Origin: a virus
Virus record (IMG/VR): IMGVR_UViG_3300008110_000020
Location: 1 to 64,000 of that record
Reading direction: 5' to 3' (one strand)
DNA length: 64,000 nt
The notes beneath the pieces are model-generated. The model ran no database searches. It had not been told where the DNA came from and worked only from the letters and a program-made list of their open reading frames with translations. Both the position numbers and the translations under genes were made by a program. This document shows, piece after piece, positions 42,494 to 51,428 of the stretch. The first letter of the stretch is position 1. Each line of letters opens with the position of its first letter.

Positions 42494-44209
42494 ATGTACG
42501 CAAATCATTTAATTAATGAGGCTGAAGTACAAAAGACGTGGGCACCTATCATTGAGGAGGCTACTGGTATCACTGAGAAGTCTAAGTTATCTTGGATGTC
42601 TAAGTATTGCCATTACCATAACCTTAATGAAAGTGTTTACAATACTGTACACCTCAATCCAAACATGAACGTTCAATCAATGGGCGCTCCTACTTTCCCT
42701 GGAGATCCTACTACATTGAACGCTTTCTATTCTCAGGCCCCAGGTTCTGGTGATAGACCATTCTCTTTGTTGCCACTTGCTATGCAAGTAGCTGCTCAGA
42801 CTGTAGGTCTTGATCTTGTACCTGTAGTTCCTATGCAAGGTCCTATGGGAGTTCTTACTTACCTAGACTTTGTATATGGTGGTGGTCGTGTAACTACTGC
42901 TGGTGGTATTAACGGTAACTCTGCTCCTTTAATGATCAAAGTTCCTTTAACTATCGCTACTGGTGGTGACTTAGCAGTTAACGATCTTCTTTACGTTGGT
43001 ACTGGTAGCTTCGGTGCATACGAATTAACTTTCGTTGGTAAGTCTCGTATCGATGGTTATCCTATTTTCCGCGTAAGAGGTAAAGGAACTGACCAAGCTC
43101 AAGGTGCTGATCCTTTTGCACAAGGTGAAGAAGGTTATCAGCCAATCTATACTGCAATCACTGCAGCTACTGATGGTTATTCTGATGATCCTCTAACTGT
43201 AGTTCGTGTTAACTTTGACGGAGCTCCTGAATTAGTTAAAGCTTTAGAAGACCACATCGTTGGTTTCTCTGGTAATGCATTCGCTGAGAACAACCCTGCT
43301 ACAGGTGTTCCTTCTTTCGCTGAATCTATTAACAGTACTGATCCTTATCAAAGAGGAGATGGAGAATCTACTCCAGATAACATCATGGGTCTATCATTGT
43401 TCAACAAATCAGTTGCCGCTAAAACTTATCAAGTTGCTGCCGCTGTAACTCGCGAACAAGTACAAGATCTTAAGCAATTCGGTATCGATGCAGTTGCTCA
43501 AGTAGAAGCTGTATTGGTTAATGAATTAACTCAATCTATCAACAAGTATATCTTGGATAGAATCTTCAAGAATGGCGTAACTAACGCTTACCAAGTATCT
43601 CAAGTAGACGCTACTGTTCTTTCAGCTGCATTTACTACTGGTGCTACCGGTGCTGTTACTATTCCTCTTGGAACTGACAATACTGGCGTTAACCGCTCTG
43701 TAACTGTTACTTCTGTATCAGTTGGTGGTGGTGGCGAAACTCAAGGTACATTGCAACGTAGAATCCTTACTAAGGTTCTTGCTGCTTCTAACTTGATCGC
43801 TACTCGTGGCCGTAGAGGACCTGCTACTTTCGCTGTAACTGGCGGTAAGATGGCATCTGCTCTTCAGGACATCGCTGGATTCGTTGCTTATCCTCTTTCT
43901 AACACAGTTAACCAAGCTGGTGGTTCTCTTTACCCAATCGGAGCTATCGCAGGTGTTACTGTTTATGTAGATCCAAACAGAGACTTTAACGATGTTAAGA
44001 TCGCTGTAGGTCGTAAAGGTGATGGTAACTCTCCTGGTTTAGTATTCATGCCTTACTTAATGGCTGAATCTGTTGAGACAATCGCAGAAGGAACTATGGC
44101 TCCTAAAATCGCGGTTAAATCTAGATTCGACTTAGTAGACGCTGGATTCCACCCACAAACTATGTACTATGTATTGAACTTCAACTTCAACGGAGTTGAT
44201 ATTATCTAA
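42494..44209 (+). CDS. gp23: Major capsid protein, gp23-like
   Basis: 571 residues. WAPIIEEATGI, AMQVAAQTVGLDLVPVVPMQGPMG, VAAAVTREQVQDLKQFGID and ATRGRRGPATFAVTG-type segments are characteristic of T4-like capsid proteins (HK97 fold). The N-terminus MYANHLINEAEVQK holds an INE|A site matching the prohead protease consensus, so maturation may remove only nine residues, far fewer than in T4. Codons are richer in C-ending forms than neighbours, as in highly expressed genes. A strong terminator follows. Confidence 0.94.
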   Translation: MYANHLINEAEVQKTWAPIIEEATGITEKSKLSWMSKYCHYHNLNESVYNTVHLNPNMNVQSMGAPTFPGDPTTLNAFYSQAPGSGDRPFSLLPLAMQVAAQTVGLDLVPVVPMQGPMGVLTYLDFVYGGGRVTTAGGINGNSAPLMIKVPLTIATGGDLAVNDLLYVGTGSFGAYELTFVGKSRIDGYPIFRVRGKGTDQAQGADPFAQGEEGYQPIYTAITAATDGYSDDPLTVVRVNFDGAPELVKALEDHIVGFSGNAFAENNPATGVPSFAESINSTDPYQRGDGESTPDNIMGLSLFNKSVAAKTYQVAAAVTREQVQDLKQFGIDAVAQVEAVLVNELTQSINKYILDRIFKNGVTNAYQVSQVDATVLSAAFTTGATGAVTIPLGTDNTGVNRSVTVTSVSVGGGGETQGTLQRRILTKVLAASNLIATRGRRGPATFAVTGGKMASALQDIAGFVAYPLSNTVNQAGGSLYPIGAIAGVTVYVDPNRDFNDVKIAVGRKGDGNSPGLVFMPYLMAESVETIAEGTMAPKIAVKSRFDLVDAGFHPQTMYYVLNFNFNGVDII

Positions 44210-44231
44210 TCAATAGTAATCATACTGTTTG

Positions 44232-44263
44232 AAAAGGTCCGCTTCGGCGGACCTTTTTTTTTT
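44232..44263 (+). terminator. Rho-independent terminator after gp23
   Basis: AAAAGGTCCGC / GCGGACCTTTT with TTCG tetraloop and a long T run. Confidence 0.92.
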
Positions 44264-44266
44264 CTT

Positions 44267-44276
44267 AATATATAAA
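44267..44276 (+). promoter_or_regulatory. Late-type motif AATATATAAA
   Basis: Directly after the gp23 terminator, 15 bases before the next ATG. Confidence 0.6.
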
Positions 44277-44290
44277 ACAAAAATAACAAT

Positions 44291-44539
44291 ATGTCACAAG
44301 GAGTTTACCGCGCAGCTGTTCTTTATAATTTTAGCCAAGATAAATACATTGCAATAGATCCTGGCACCATTGGTGGTGATCCTTCGGCGGTTACTTGGAC
44401 ATGGGTTACGAATCCTAATGGTGCTACTAAATGGGTTAACATCGTGGAACTTCAATACTATTTAACTGATACACCTATTGGTGATCCTACTATAAATGCA
44501 TACCCTTGGGAAATCCAATGGCTATACTTTGCAGCATAA
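44291..44539 (+). CDS. Small probable virion protein, module shared with next gene
   Basis: 82 residues. VYRAAVLYNFSQDKYIAIDPG, TWTWVTNPNGATKWVNIVELQYYL and PWEIQWLYFA align in order with a segment of the next protein (RTAILYSFDLGAYIYVINPG, YLVSNENQATRFDDLLDVATWL, GIQQYTFT). It is therefore a single-domain version of that module. Position after the capsid gene with its own late motif suggests a capsid decoration or head protein; unproven. Confidence 0.65.
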   Translation: MSQGVYRAAVLYNFSQDKYIAIDPGTIGGDPSAVTWTWVTNPNGATKWVNIVELQYYLTDTPIGDPTINAYPWEIQWLYFAA

Positions 44540-44566
44540 TCCTCTTTAAAATTTTTACTCCTAAAA

Positions 44567-44583
44567 GATATATAAAAATAAAA
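44567..44583 (+). promoter_or_regulatory. Late-type motif GATATATAAAAATAAAA
   Basis: Combines the late core ATATATAAA with the class M tail; 8 bases before ATG 44592. Confidence 0.5.
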
Positions 44584-44591
44584 ATTAGATT

Positions 44592-45707
44592 ATGGCAGTA
44601 AATAGAGCAGCCGTTATAAAAGCAAAAGACGCTGGAAGATGGCTTAAAGTAGACAATACCGTATTAGGTGTTAGGGGTGATACTGTTGAAATTGCTGATA
44701 ACGCAACAAGATACACAAATCTTAATACACTCGATGCACAGATACCTTCTACATACTGGTATCCTAACCAATGGGGTGATGAATCAAAGACACTTTTTGA
44801 TGCAGCAAATGGATATGAAATTAAGGATAAGTTCTTTTCTGATCCGGTTGGATCTACTTCATTTGGGGCTGCACCCACACCGAATGTTGCAGGTGGTGCA
44901 AAATCATCAAATACATTAGATAGAACAGCTATCCTATATTCATTTGATCTAGGCGCCTACATTTATGTGATAAATCCTGGTGCTGCTCCAGCATCCTGGG
45001 AAGTTTACCTTGTTTCTAATGAAAATCAGGCAACTAGGTTTGATGATCTTCTTGATGTAGCTACATGGTTAAATGCCACATCTTATGGCAATGTCCCTTT
45101 TGGTTATGGTATTCAACAATATACATTTACTAAAGCACCACAAACCCCATTTTATTCTATAGGTAACTGGCCTACTACTGCAACCAAAACAATTGTTAGA
45201 TCATATGTTCCATACTCTAATCAGGAAGGCGCATATCTTCGTGTTGAGGATACCGGTGTTCCTATTCCTAATATGACATTATCTTATGTTCCAAATGCAT
45301 GGGAAGGCACTAGATTTGTAAACACTAATGACATTAAAGCCATTATAGATGGAAGACCTGATTTCTTTGGCACAACCACTAAAGCAGGTTGGGAACTCCC
45401 ACAGTTTTTCTTTACTCAGACCGTAAAAACACCTAGCGATAGTAATTTTAAGCAATTCTTTGACGGTTCGAATCCTTGTGGGGTAACTGATAATAGATAC
45501 GGAAGTACCCTTGACTGGTTTAATGCATTAGCACAACAATACTGCTTTGACTTTCAAGCATTCTATTCCACTATAGTTGATGGTATATTCCAGGACTCTA
45601 GCGTTTGGGTTGATTATAAATGTTTTCTTAACTGGTGGGATGCTCAAGATCATGCTGCATTCCAAGACTGGTTATACAATGACATCTGGTCACCAGTTAT
45701 GTGTTAA
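44592..45707 (+). CDS. Probable head-associated virion protein
   Basis: 371 residues, Trp- and Tyr-rich and beta-like. At least two related modules are visible: residues about 110-180 and about 190-275 (TIVRSYVPYSNQEGAYLRVEDTG, SYVPNAWEGTRFVNTNDIKAII), both like the 82-residue neighbour. The C-terminal part (DWFNALAQQYCFDFQAF, FLNWWDAQDHAAFQDWLY) is different and helical. It has its own late motif and terminator. A capsid decoration or fibre role, like Hoc, is possible but not shown. Confidence 0.65.
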   Translation: MAVNRAAVIKAKDAGRWLKVDNTVLGVRGDTVEIADNATRYTNLNTLDAQIPSTYWYPNQWGDESKTLFDAANGYEIKDKFFSDPVGSTSFGAAPTPNVAGGAKSSNTLDRTAILYSFDLGAYIYVINPGAAPASWEVYLVSNENQATRFDDLLDVATWLNATSYGNVPFGYGIQQYTFTKAPQTPFYSIGNWPTTATKTIVRSYVPYSNQEGAYLRVEDTGVPIPNMTLSYVPNAWEGTRFVNTNDIKAIIDGRPDFFGTTTKAGWELPQFFFTQTVKTPSDSNFKQFFDGSNPCGVTDNRYGSTLDWFNALAQQYCFDFQAFYSTIVDGIFQDSSVWVDYKCFLNWWDAQDHAAFQDWLYNDIWSPVMC

Positions 45708-45729
45708 TAATCGTAAAATTAAATACTCT

Positions 45730-45758
45730 AAAGGTTCGCTTCGGCGAACCTTTTTTTT
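45730..45758 (+). terminator. Rho-independent terminator
   Basis: AAAGGTTCGC / GCGAACCTTT with TTCG tetraloop and T run. Confidence 0.92.
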
Positions 45759-45772
45759 GCTCTAGACCCTGG

Positions 45773-45782
45773 AATATATAAA
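45773..45782 (+). promoter_or_regulatory. Late-type motif AATATATAAA
   Basis: 22 bases before ATG 45804, just after a terminator. Confidence 0.6.
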
Positions 45783-45803
45783 TTACTAAAAAAATAATAA
45801 GAA

Positions 45804-46961
45804 ATGAAAGAACTTGTCAATTTTGAACATTTTAGAATAATTAAGGAAGCTGAGACTAGATTAGAGGCTCATCTTGACCGCGTGGTTGAACAGGCTATTA
45901 ATGAAGCTGCGCCTAAACCTGCACAAACTAGAGCAGGTGCCCTTTTTCAAAATCCTGTTAAATTTTTAAAGATTAAGAACAATGCAAAGAAGTACCAACA
46001 AGCATTGGTACAAAAGGCTCTTAATAATGTAGACTATGAAAAGAAAATACAGGCATCTGGTGGAGAAGTAGATGCAGATAAAAAGGAGGTTCTTAGACAG
46101 GCTAATGCTGCAAAGAACCAGGCACTTACCGATAAGGCCAGCGCTATTTCTGACCGTATGACTACTCTTGCAACGAGTCCAGGTTTACAGGCCGTTAAAT
46201 CTCTTGCTATGTCAAAGGCTAAAGTTGCCGCTGCTGAAACTGCTCTTAAAGCTGCTGATGCCGAAGAAACTAAACAACTTAAGATCCAAATAAAGAAACT
46301 TAATGCACAAGCTGCTAAGGCAGAGCAAGATATTAAGGATTATGAAAAGGCCGAAGAACCTAAAGCAGAAGAACCACAGGCTCAAGAGCAACCACAGCAG
46401 CAAGAAATGCCTAAAGTAAAGGATAATAAACCTGCAGCTGAGACTAAGCCCGAAGGAGAGACTAAGCCCGAAGGCGAGGATAATACTGAAAAGATAAACG
46501 TTATAGATTCTAAGATCAATAAATTAAAGGCAGATAAACAGTCTAAAGAAGATTCGCTTGGATCTAAAAAACACCCTGATGTTTTAGCTATTGAAAGACA
46601 GATTAAAGCAGAAGAATTAGAAAAAGCAAAATTAGGAGGTAATTCTGATGACATTGCCGCTGCACAATCTGCTCTTAATGTTGCACAGGATGATCTAAAG
46701 GCTGCTGTTGCAACCGAGGAGGATCCTCTTGATAAAGAAATAGCAGATCAGGAAGATAAGATAGCTGCAATTAAGAATAAAGCAAAGGATAAAAATAGTC
46801 CTCTTGCAAGTCCTGAAGTTTTAGCAAAGGCTCTTGAACCAGAAGAAAATAAACTAAAGGATCTTAAAGATAAGAAGGCAGGTAAAAATGAATCTGCTGG
46901 TTATATTGGTGAATCTTTTACTGATAAATTTAGAAGATTAAGTAAAAATGTAAATGTATAA
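45804..46961 (+). CDS. Lys/Glu/Ala-rich coiled-coil protein, possible internal head protein
   Basis: 385 residues, almost entirely low-complexity helix, with a Pro/Glu/Gln hinge near 185-225 that includes an ETKPEG doublet from an 18-base tandem repeat (46440-46475). Near the N-terminus IIKE|AE and AINE|AA match the I/L-x-E prohead protease consensus, and GYIGE|SF lies near the C-terminus. That pattern suggests a core or internal protein packed in the prohead and trimmed. No homologue recognised. It overlaps the next gene by 8 bases. Confidence 0.65.
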   Translation: MKELVNFEHFRIIKEAETRLEAHLDRVVEQAINEAAPKPAQTRAGALFQNPVKFLKIKNNAKKYQQALVQKALNNVDYEKKIQASGGEVDADKKEVLRQANAAKNQALTDKASAISDRMTTLATSPGLQAVKSLAMSKAKVAAAETALKAADAEETKQLKIQIKKLNAQAAKAEQDIKDYEKAEEPKAEEPQAQEQPQQQEMPKVKDNKPAAETKPEGETKPEGEDNTEKINVIDSKINKLKADKQSKEDSLGSKKHPDVLAIERQIKAEELEKAKLGGNSDDIAAAQSALNVAQDDLKAAVATEEDPLDKEIADQEDKIAAIKNKAKDKNSPLASPEVLAKALEPEENKLKDLKDKKAGKNESAGYIGESFTDKFRRLSKNVNV

Positions 46962-47445
46962 AGTTCGTAAAATAAACTTTGGATGGTATAGAAGGCGGCA
47001 TGGTATTCTTTTGGAGAACCTGCCGCCTTCAAAGCAACGATTTATGGCAGAGAATGACTACCTTAAGTGGTTAGATCCAGACCCGCAAACATATGAAATC
47101 ATTTTTAAGGTTGAGGATATGAATGACCATGAAAAGAATCCTAATAAGATTCTTTGGAATCCCTTTAGAGAAACCTTTACCACAATAAAGGAAGTAGAAT
47201 CAGACTCAAATGTTATAGACTGGAACTGTGCAATCTGTTCTGTAGAGATTAAGGCAAGAATGGATTCAAAGAAGATTGAAAACTTTGTATGTAGCAAATG
47301 TTCTGAGGCTCATAACTCACGGAATAAAAGGGTTGATCAACGAGTAATAGATTCATCTGTTAACTTTACTAAACACTGTAAATCTCTTCTAAAAGGTGAA
47401 CAAAGGGAGTTTATCACACATATTAGAAGATCATTTAAAAGTTAA
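46954..47445 (+). CDS. Hypothetical protein with zinc-ribbon-like Cys pairs
   Basis: 163 residues. CAICSVEIKARMDSKKIENF followed by VCSKC gives two C-x2-C pairs about 22 residues apart, a likely zinc ribbon at about 91-118. The N-terminus is basic and aromatic (FGWYRRRHGILL). It ends the rightward block and its stop region overlaps the convergent minus-strand gene by 15 bases. Function unknown. Confidence 0.65.
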   Translation: MYKVRKINFGWYRRRHGILLENLPPSKQRFMAENDYLKWLDPDPQTYEIIFKVEDMNDHEKNPNKILWNPFRETFTTIKEVESDSNVIDWNCAICSVEIKARMDSKKIENFVCSKCSEAHNSRNKRVDQRVIDSSVNFTKHCKSLLKGEQREFITHIRRSFKS

Positions 47446-48240
47446 AGCTTTTTCTAATGTAATCTTAGGCCAGGTATTTAATAAACTATTTGGAGATGCA
47501 TTATAGACTTCAATTCCTTTTGTCTTAAGTAGATCTGCAAGTATCTTAAATCCTGGGATAAATTGATCCCTGTAAATATTATCACCTGTTACCGGAACTG
47601 GATATCCATCATGATGATGTCCTCTTTTACCATCATTACCCATATCATATCCTAAAAGAATAATTCGTTTTGCTCCTAAATGGTATGCAAGATTAATAGC
47701 AGCATATCCGCTATTATTACCATGTGATAGCGTATCTTTGGCTTCTTCTAAACCAAACTTATTACCTTTTCTTAAAATCTTAATGTCGCCTATATATGAT
47801 GGGTGATCTCGTATTGTATATTTAGGGCCTTTGAAATTATCAATGTCGGCTTTCATCCAGGAATAAACCCTAGAATCTGTCCAATAAAGAACATTTGCTT
47901 GAGGAAACGAAAGTAGTGATTTATTGATTGCAATGGTTTTCTTACCATAAAGACCAGACCAATTAAAATCTTGAAGAGATGGCCCACCCCCTATAATGAA
48001 AACGGTTTCACCTAACCAAATAGGTTCAATTTTACTTATTGGTCTTTTTGTTACTTCAGCCGATGTTGTAATACTAAGATTTCTTCGCTGTATTGTTGGT
48101 ATATTATCATTAGCAACAACTACTCTTCCTAACCTATTACTAGATTGCCCTTTCTTAATTACAGTTGGAGGTAATCCCTTATTCTCTTTTATGACAGGAA
48201 CTCTTCTGTCATTACCAAGTAATTTTCTTACTCTTCTCAT
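47431..48240 (-). CDS. DUF115/MptE-like protein, only minus-strand gene
   Basis: 269 residues on the minus strand. A basic 60-residue N-terminal extension precedes VFIIGGGPSLQDFNW (about 81-95), YGKKTIAINKS, YWTDSRVY and LLGYDMGNDGKRGHHHDG, the pattern of DUF115 (MAF_flag10/MptE-like) proteins, which have a Rossmann-type nucleotide-binding fold and in flagellated bacteria help sugar transfer. Reading against all neighbours implies separate acquisition or regulation. A glycan role would fit the large sugar block, but the substrate is unknown. Confidence 0.75.
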   Translation of the reverse strand: MRRVRKLLGNDRRVPVIKENKGLPPTVIKKGQSSNRLGRVVVANDNIPTIQRRNLSITTSAEVTKRPISKIEPIWLGETVFIIGGGPSLQDFNWSGLYGKKTIAINKSLLSFPQANVLYWTDSRVYSWMKADIDNFKGPKYTIRDHPSYIGDIKILRKGNKFGLEEAKDTLSHGNNSGYAAINLAYHLGAKRIILLGYDMGNDGKRGHHHDGYPVPVTGDNIYRDQFIPGFKILADLLKTKGIEVYNASPNSLLNTWPKITLEKALTFK

Positions 48241-48261
48241 TGATGTCTTATATGATTTTTT

Positions 48262-48269
48262 TATTTATC
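48262..48269 (-). promoter_or_regulatory. Possible late-type site on minus strand
   Basis: Read on the minus strand this is GATAAATA, one base from TATAAATA, about 22 bases before the minus-strand ATG at 48240. Confidence 0.35.
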
Positions 48270-48291
48270 CTTAGTAAAACTATCACTCAGG

Positions 48292-48309
48292 TTTGCATAT
48301 AAAAATAAA
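48292..48309 (+). promoter_or_regulatory. Replication-gene upstream motif (class M)
   Basis: TTTGCATATAAAAATAAA, identical over 18 bases to the site before uvsX, 17 bases before ATG 48326. Confidence 0.6.
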
Positions 48310-48325
48310 CAATAGTATCTTAATT

Positions 48326-49288
48326 ATGAGAAATGTACAGAATATTCTTTTAACTGAAAAGTACCGGCCACAAAACTTAGATGATCTTATTACACCTAAA
48401 CGAGTAGGTGATAAATTATCAAAGGGTGTTTATCAACATCTTCTTTTACATGGTAGTCCAGGTACAGGTAAAACATCCGCTGCTAAAGCATTGGTTAAAC
48501 ATTTTAAGCATCCATATCTTTATATTAATGCATCAACAGATACCTCGGTTGATATTGTTAGAAATCGTATTACTGACTTCTGCGCAAACCGTTCCATTAT
48601 GGATGAACCTGGTAAACTTAAGGTTATTATCCTAGATGAGATTGATGGTGTATCTGATCAATTTTTTAAAGCCCTTCGTGCAACAATGGATCAATTTGCA
48701 TCCAATGCCAGATTTATTGCAACATGTAATTACATTAATAAGGTTCCAGATCCAATTCAATCAAGATTTGAAATGATTGATTTTGATTTTACGAAGGAGG
48801 AGGAAATGGAAATTATGAAAGGTTACATAATGAGAATTTTACAAATCTGTAAAGAAGAAGGAATTGGAATTGATAAACATGCAGCTGTTGAATTGGTAAA
48901 AAGAAAATTTCCGGATCTTCGTAATATGCTTAATCAACTTCAAGGGTTTAAATCCCAAGGTAAGGAAACTATTACTGTTGAAGATATTAAGAAGTTTAGT
49001 TCGGTTTACAAAGATGTTTATGATCTTATTATTGATAACACTGACCCGGTAAAAAATTACCAATATATGTTATCAAATTATGCAAACCGAGTAGATGATG
49101 TACTCTCTTCCTTAGGCGCTGAATTTATTGAATACATACAACAGGAAAGACCTTCTTATATTCAATTCATACCGCAAACAATTGTAACGGTTTCAAAGTA
49201 TCAATCGCAAAGACAACTTGTAATTGATCCTGCTGTATCAATGCTCGCTTGTATTTATGAATTGCAATCAATATTAAATGGTGCATAA
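48326..49288 (+). CDS. gp44: Clamp loader large subunit, gp44-like
   Basis: About 320 residues from ATG 48326; the longer frame from TTG 48293 runs through the class M motif and is unlikely. LTEKYRPQNLDDLI (9-22) is the RFC/gp44 signature, GSPGTGKT (43-50) is Walker A, VIILDEIDG (about 100-108) Walker B, and the SRFE arginine-finger segment follows. It should load the sliding clamp encoded at 24503. The T4 partner gp62 is not recognised downstream. Confidence 0.92.
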   Translation: MRNVQNILLTEKYRPQNLDDLITPKRVGDKLSKGVYQHLLLHGSPGTGKTSAAKALVKHFKHPYLYINASTDTSVDIVRNRITDFCANRSIMDEPGKLKVIILDEIDGVSDQFFKALRATMDQFASNARFIATCNYINKVPDPIQSRFEMIDFDFTKEEEMEIMKGYIMRILQICKEEGIGIDKHAAVELVKRKFPDLRNMLNQLQGFKSQGKETITVEDIKKFSSVYKDVYDLIIDNTDPVKNYQYMLSNYANRVDDVLSSLGAEFIEYIQQERPSYIQFIPQTIVTVSKYQSQRQLVIDPAVSMLACIYELQSILNGA

Positions 49289-49289
49289 T

Positions 49290-49454
49290 ATGTCAGATAA
49301 TTTACTAAATGAATTAATTAAGAGATATCCTAATCATTTTGCATTAGGTGAAGCAGTAAAAAGATTTTGGGAGTTTAAGAGAGAAAGATCTAATCAATCA
49401 CAAGAACAGATTGAAAAAGAATTCCTTATTATAAACTTTCAGTTTAATTCTTGA
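49290..49454 (+). CDS. Small conserved-looking protein after clamp loader
   Basis: A 54-residue frame, MSDNLLNELIKRYPNHFALG onwards, 1 base after the gp44 stop and ending TGA at 49452. The KRYPNHFALGEAVKRFWEF segment is amphipathic and resembles short proteins seen in other T4-like phages. It is in the position of gp62 but far too short to be that subunit. Function unknown. Confidence 0.55.
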   Translation: MSDNLLNELIKRYPNHFALGEAVKRFWEFKRERSNQSQEQIEKEFLIINFQFNS

Positions 49455-49485
49455 CCTGTTATATTTTAATAAATTACAAAAATAG

Positions 49486-50700
49486 ATGAAAAAAACAGGT
49501 AGACACACACTAGTTGTGGATGGAAATTATTTTCTATTCAGAACATTATATGTCTTGCCTCGTCTAGGTAAGTCTAAAGAATTACTAGGTTCTTCTGAAG
49601 AGTCTCAATCCTTTATGGCAAAACTCGCAACTGATTTTGCATACCAGGTTAGATTATTTGAAGGTCTTATTGATAAAATTGTATGGACGGTAGATTCTCG
49701 TTCATGGCGTAAGGACTTTTACCCAGAGGCAGATTATAAAGGAAATCGTAAACAAGATTCCACTATTAACTGGGAAAACTTTTCTAAAGTATCAGAAGAC
49801 TTTATTGGTCTCTTGGTTCGTCAGGGTGTAATTGTTTCAAAAATTGATGGAGCCGAAGGTGACGATTTAATGTATGCATGGAATACTGAATCTTTAGCCA
49901 ATAACAAATCAGTAATTATGTTTACTGGTGACCGTGATATTGTTCAATTAGTTTGTAAAAATAATGATACTCATACTATCCTATTTTCACCGGCTCATAA
50001 GAAACTCTATACCTATCAAGGCTTCTCTGAATGGATGAATACTGAAGAACAAGAAACATCAACAGATATCTTTGATCTTATGAAGGTTTCAGTTTCACCA
50101 GAAAATCAAGCAAAGAAGCTATTACAAACTTTGGTAAAAAAGAAAAAGGTTGATATCATAGAGGTTGACCCCGAAGAGTTTCGTTTTAGAAAAGTTCTTA
50201 CCGGTGATGCTGGTGATAATGTTACTCCTGCATATTGGTATGTATCTAAAGATCGCCGTTATGGAATCAGCGAAAAGAAGGCAGAAGAAATTGTTTCTGA
50301 ATTCAAACAGAAGCATGGCGTCCTTTCTCATATGTATCTTTATAATGATGAGTTGGTAACTGACCTTGCCAATATCATTATTCGTGTTATGAAGGCTAAA
50401 CATATGACCAGGGAACAGATCATTGCCAATATTAAATCAAACGTAAACTTAATGGTTCTTTCTGCCGAATCTATCCCAGAGGGTATCCTAGACGAAATGT
50501 TTCGCTCTATTGAGTCTAAGATTAGTTTAAATACTTTAAAGATTAATGGTGTTTCTTCAATGAAATCAATTTTAGAAAATAGCCCATATAAGACAGAAGA
50601 TACCTCAATAGCAGTTTCATCTAAGATCTTTAAAGATGATGAAGATGACTCTGATTTTTCTTTCATATCAGATCGTAAACAAAAGGGAAAAATATTTTAA
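49486..50700 (+). CDS. 5'-3' exonuclease / RNase H of the FEN family
   Basis: 404 residues, longer than T4 RNase H (305). Acidic metal ligands appear as LVVDGNYF (9-16), WTVDSRSWRK (about 67), GAEGDDLMYAW (about 122-132), FTGDRDIVQL (about 146-155) and TGDAGDNVTP (about 241-250), the last preceding the helix-hairpin-helix region. It should remove RNA primers and 5' flaps. An acidic C-terminal tail (DDEDDSDFSFISD) followed by basic residues may bind a partner such as single-strand DNA binding protein. Confidence 0.85.
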   Translation: MKKTGRHTLVVDGNYFLFRTLYVLPRLGKSKELLGSSEESQSFMAKLATDFAYQVRLFEGLIDKIVWTVDSRSWRKDFYPEADYKGNRKQDSTINWENFSKVSEDFIGLLVRQGVIVSKIDGAEGDDLMYAWNTESLANNKSVIMFTGDRDIVQLVCKNNDTHTILFSPAHKKLYTYQGFSEWMNTEEQETSTDIFDLMKVSVSPENQAKKLLQTLVKKKKVDIIEVDPEEFRFRKVLTGDAGDNVTPAYWYVSKDRRYGISEKKAEEIVSEFKQKHGVLSHMYLYNDELVTDLANIIIRVMKAKHMTREQIIANIKSNVNLMVLSAESIPEGILDEMFRSIESKISLNTLKINGVSSMKSILENSPYKTEDTSIAVSSKIFKDDEDDSDFSFISDRKQKGKIF

Positions 50701-50701
50701 T

Positions 50702-50992
50702 ATGACGTCAAGAATGCAAAAAAGAGTAGATGATGCGATGATGGAATGTTATCGTCGTCTTTTTAGAGAATCAACTCCTAGTGGCAATTTTGACTATTTA
50801 GTTGAAACTGCTTCTTTAAATGACAGAGGTCAAAAAGAGATACCTTTTTTAGATTATGAATTAGAAGAAAGTAAATGGGAACCTATTTTTAAAGAAATTT
50901 ATAAAGAATATAAGATCCCTAAATATCTTAGACAATCATTTAGAATATCTATTGTTTTAGGATGTTCCCCTAAAACAAAAATGAACTGTTAA
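50702..50992 (+). CDS. Conserved small phage protein of unknown function
   Basis: 96 residues from ATG 50702 (MTSRMQKRVDDAMMECYRRL), starting 1 base after the nuclease stop; the longer frame from 50636 lies inside the nuclease gene. RRLFRESTPSGNFDYLVETA and IPFLDYELEES with IPKYLRQSFRISIVLGCSPKT match my memory of a small protein that recurs in T4-like marine phages. No function assigned. Confidence 0.65.
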   Translation: MTSRMQKRVDDAMMECYRRLFRESTPSGNFDYLVETASLNDRGQKEIPFLDYELEESKWEPIFKEIYKEYKIPKYLRQSFRISIVLGCSPKTKMNC

Positions 50993-51011
50993 AGTATAAT
51001 AAAAAAGGAGT

Positions 51012-51428
51012 ATGCAATTATTTGACTACATAAAGGTTTTATTTGGTAAAGACGCACAATGGGATAAAGTTTCTAGTTATGATAAGTCTCGTAATTCTTT
51101 TATGACCAATCGTTTTATGAGTATTAAATTTCCTATCCAGGCAAATCTGTTTAATACTCTTAAAATTGATCCAGTAGGACAGGCAGAAGCATGGAGAATG
51201 GTTGCTTCAAAGTTTAATAAAGTTCCAGGTTTTATTTACACAAAGGTAAAGAAACAAGAAAAAGAAAAGCAATGGTCACCAGATCCAAAGGCCGTTGAAC
51301 TTTATATGAAATTTAATGAAATTGGTCATAGAGAGTTTAAAGAATGCCTAAAATATAACCCATCAGAAGTCCGAACCGCGATAGATATATTAGAAAAACA
51401 GATGGGAAATGATGCTAATAGACAATAA
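51012..51428 (+). CDS. Hypothetical protein in replication block
   Basis: 138 residues. It has an unusual GGAG four bases before the ATG, one of very few Shine-Dalgarno-like sites here. LFDYIKVLFGKDAQWDKVS starts the protein, and RFMSIKFPIQANLFNTLKIDP and AEAWRMVASKFNKVPGFIYTK follow; the fold appears helical and basic. It overlaps the next gene by 20 bases. Placement after clamp loader and FEN nuclease genes suggests a replication accessory, possibly the small clamp-loader partner, without sequence proof. Confidence 0.6.
   Translation: MQLFDYIKVLFGKDAQWDKVSSYDKSRNSFMTNRFMSIKFPIQANLFNTLKIDPVGQAEAWRMVASKFNKVPGFIYTKVKKQEKEKQWSPDPKAVELYMKFNEIGHREFKECLKYNPSEVRTAIDILEKQMGNDANRQ

Noticed and set aside
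44585-44878. 97-codon minus-strand frame
   Set aside because: It is antisense to the head-associated gene at 44592, with no independent support.
48293-48325. TTG start extending the clamp loader
   Set aside because: The added codons translate the class M motif itself; the ATG at 48326 gives the normal gp44 N-terminus.
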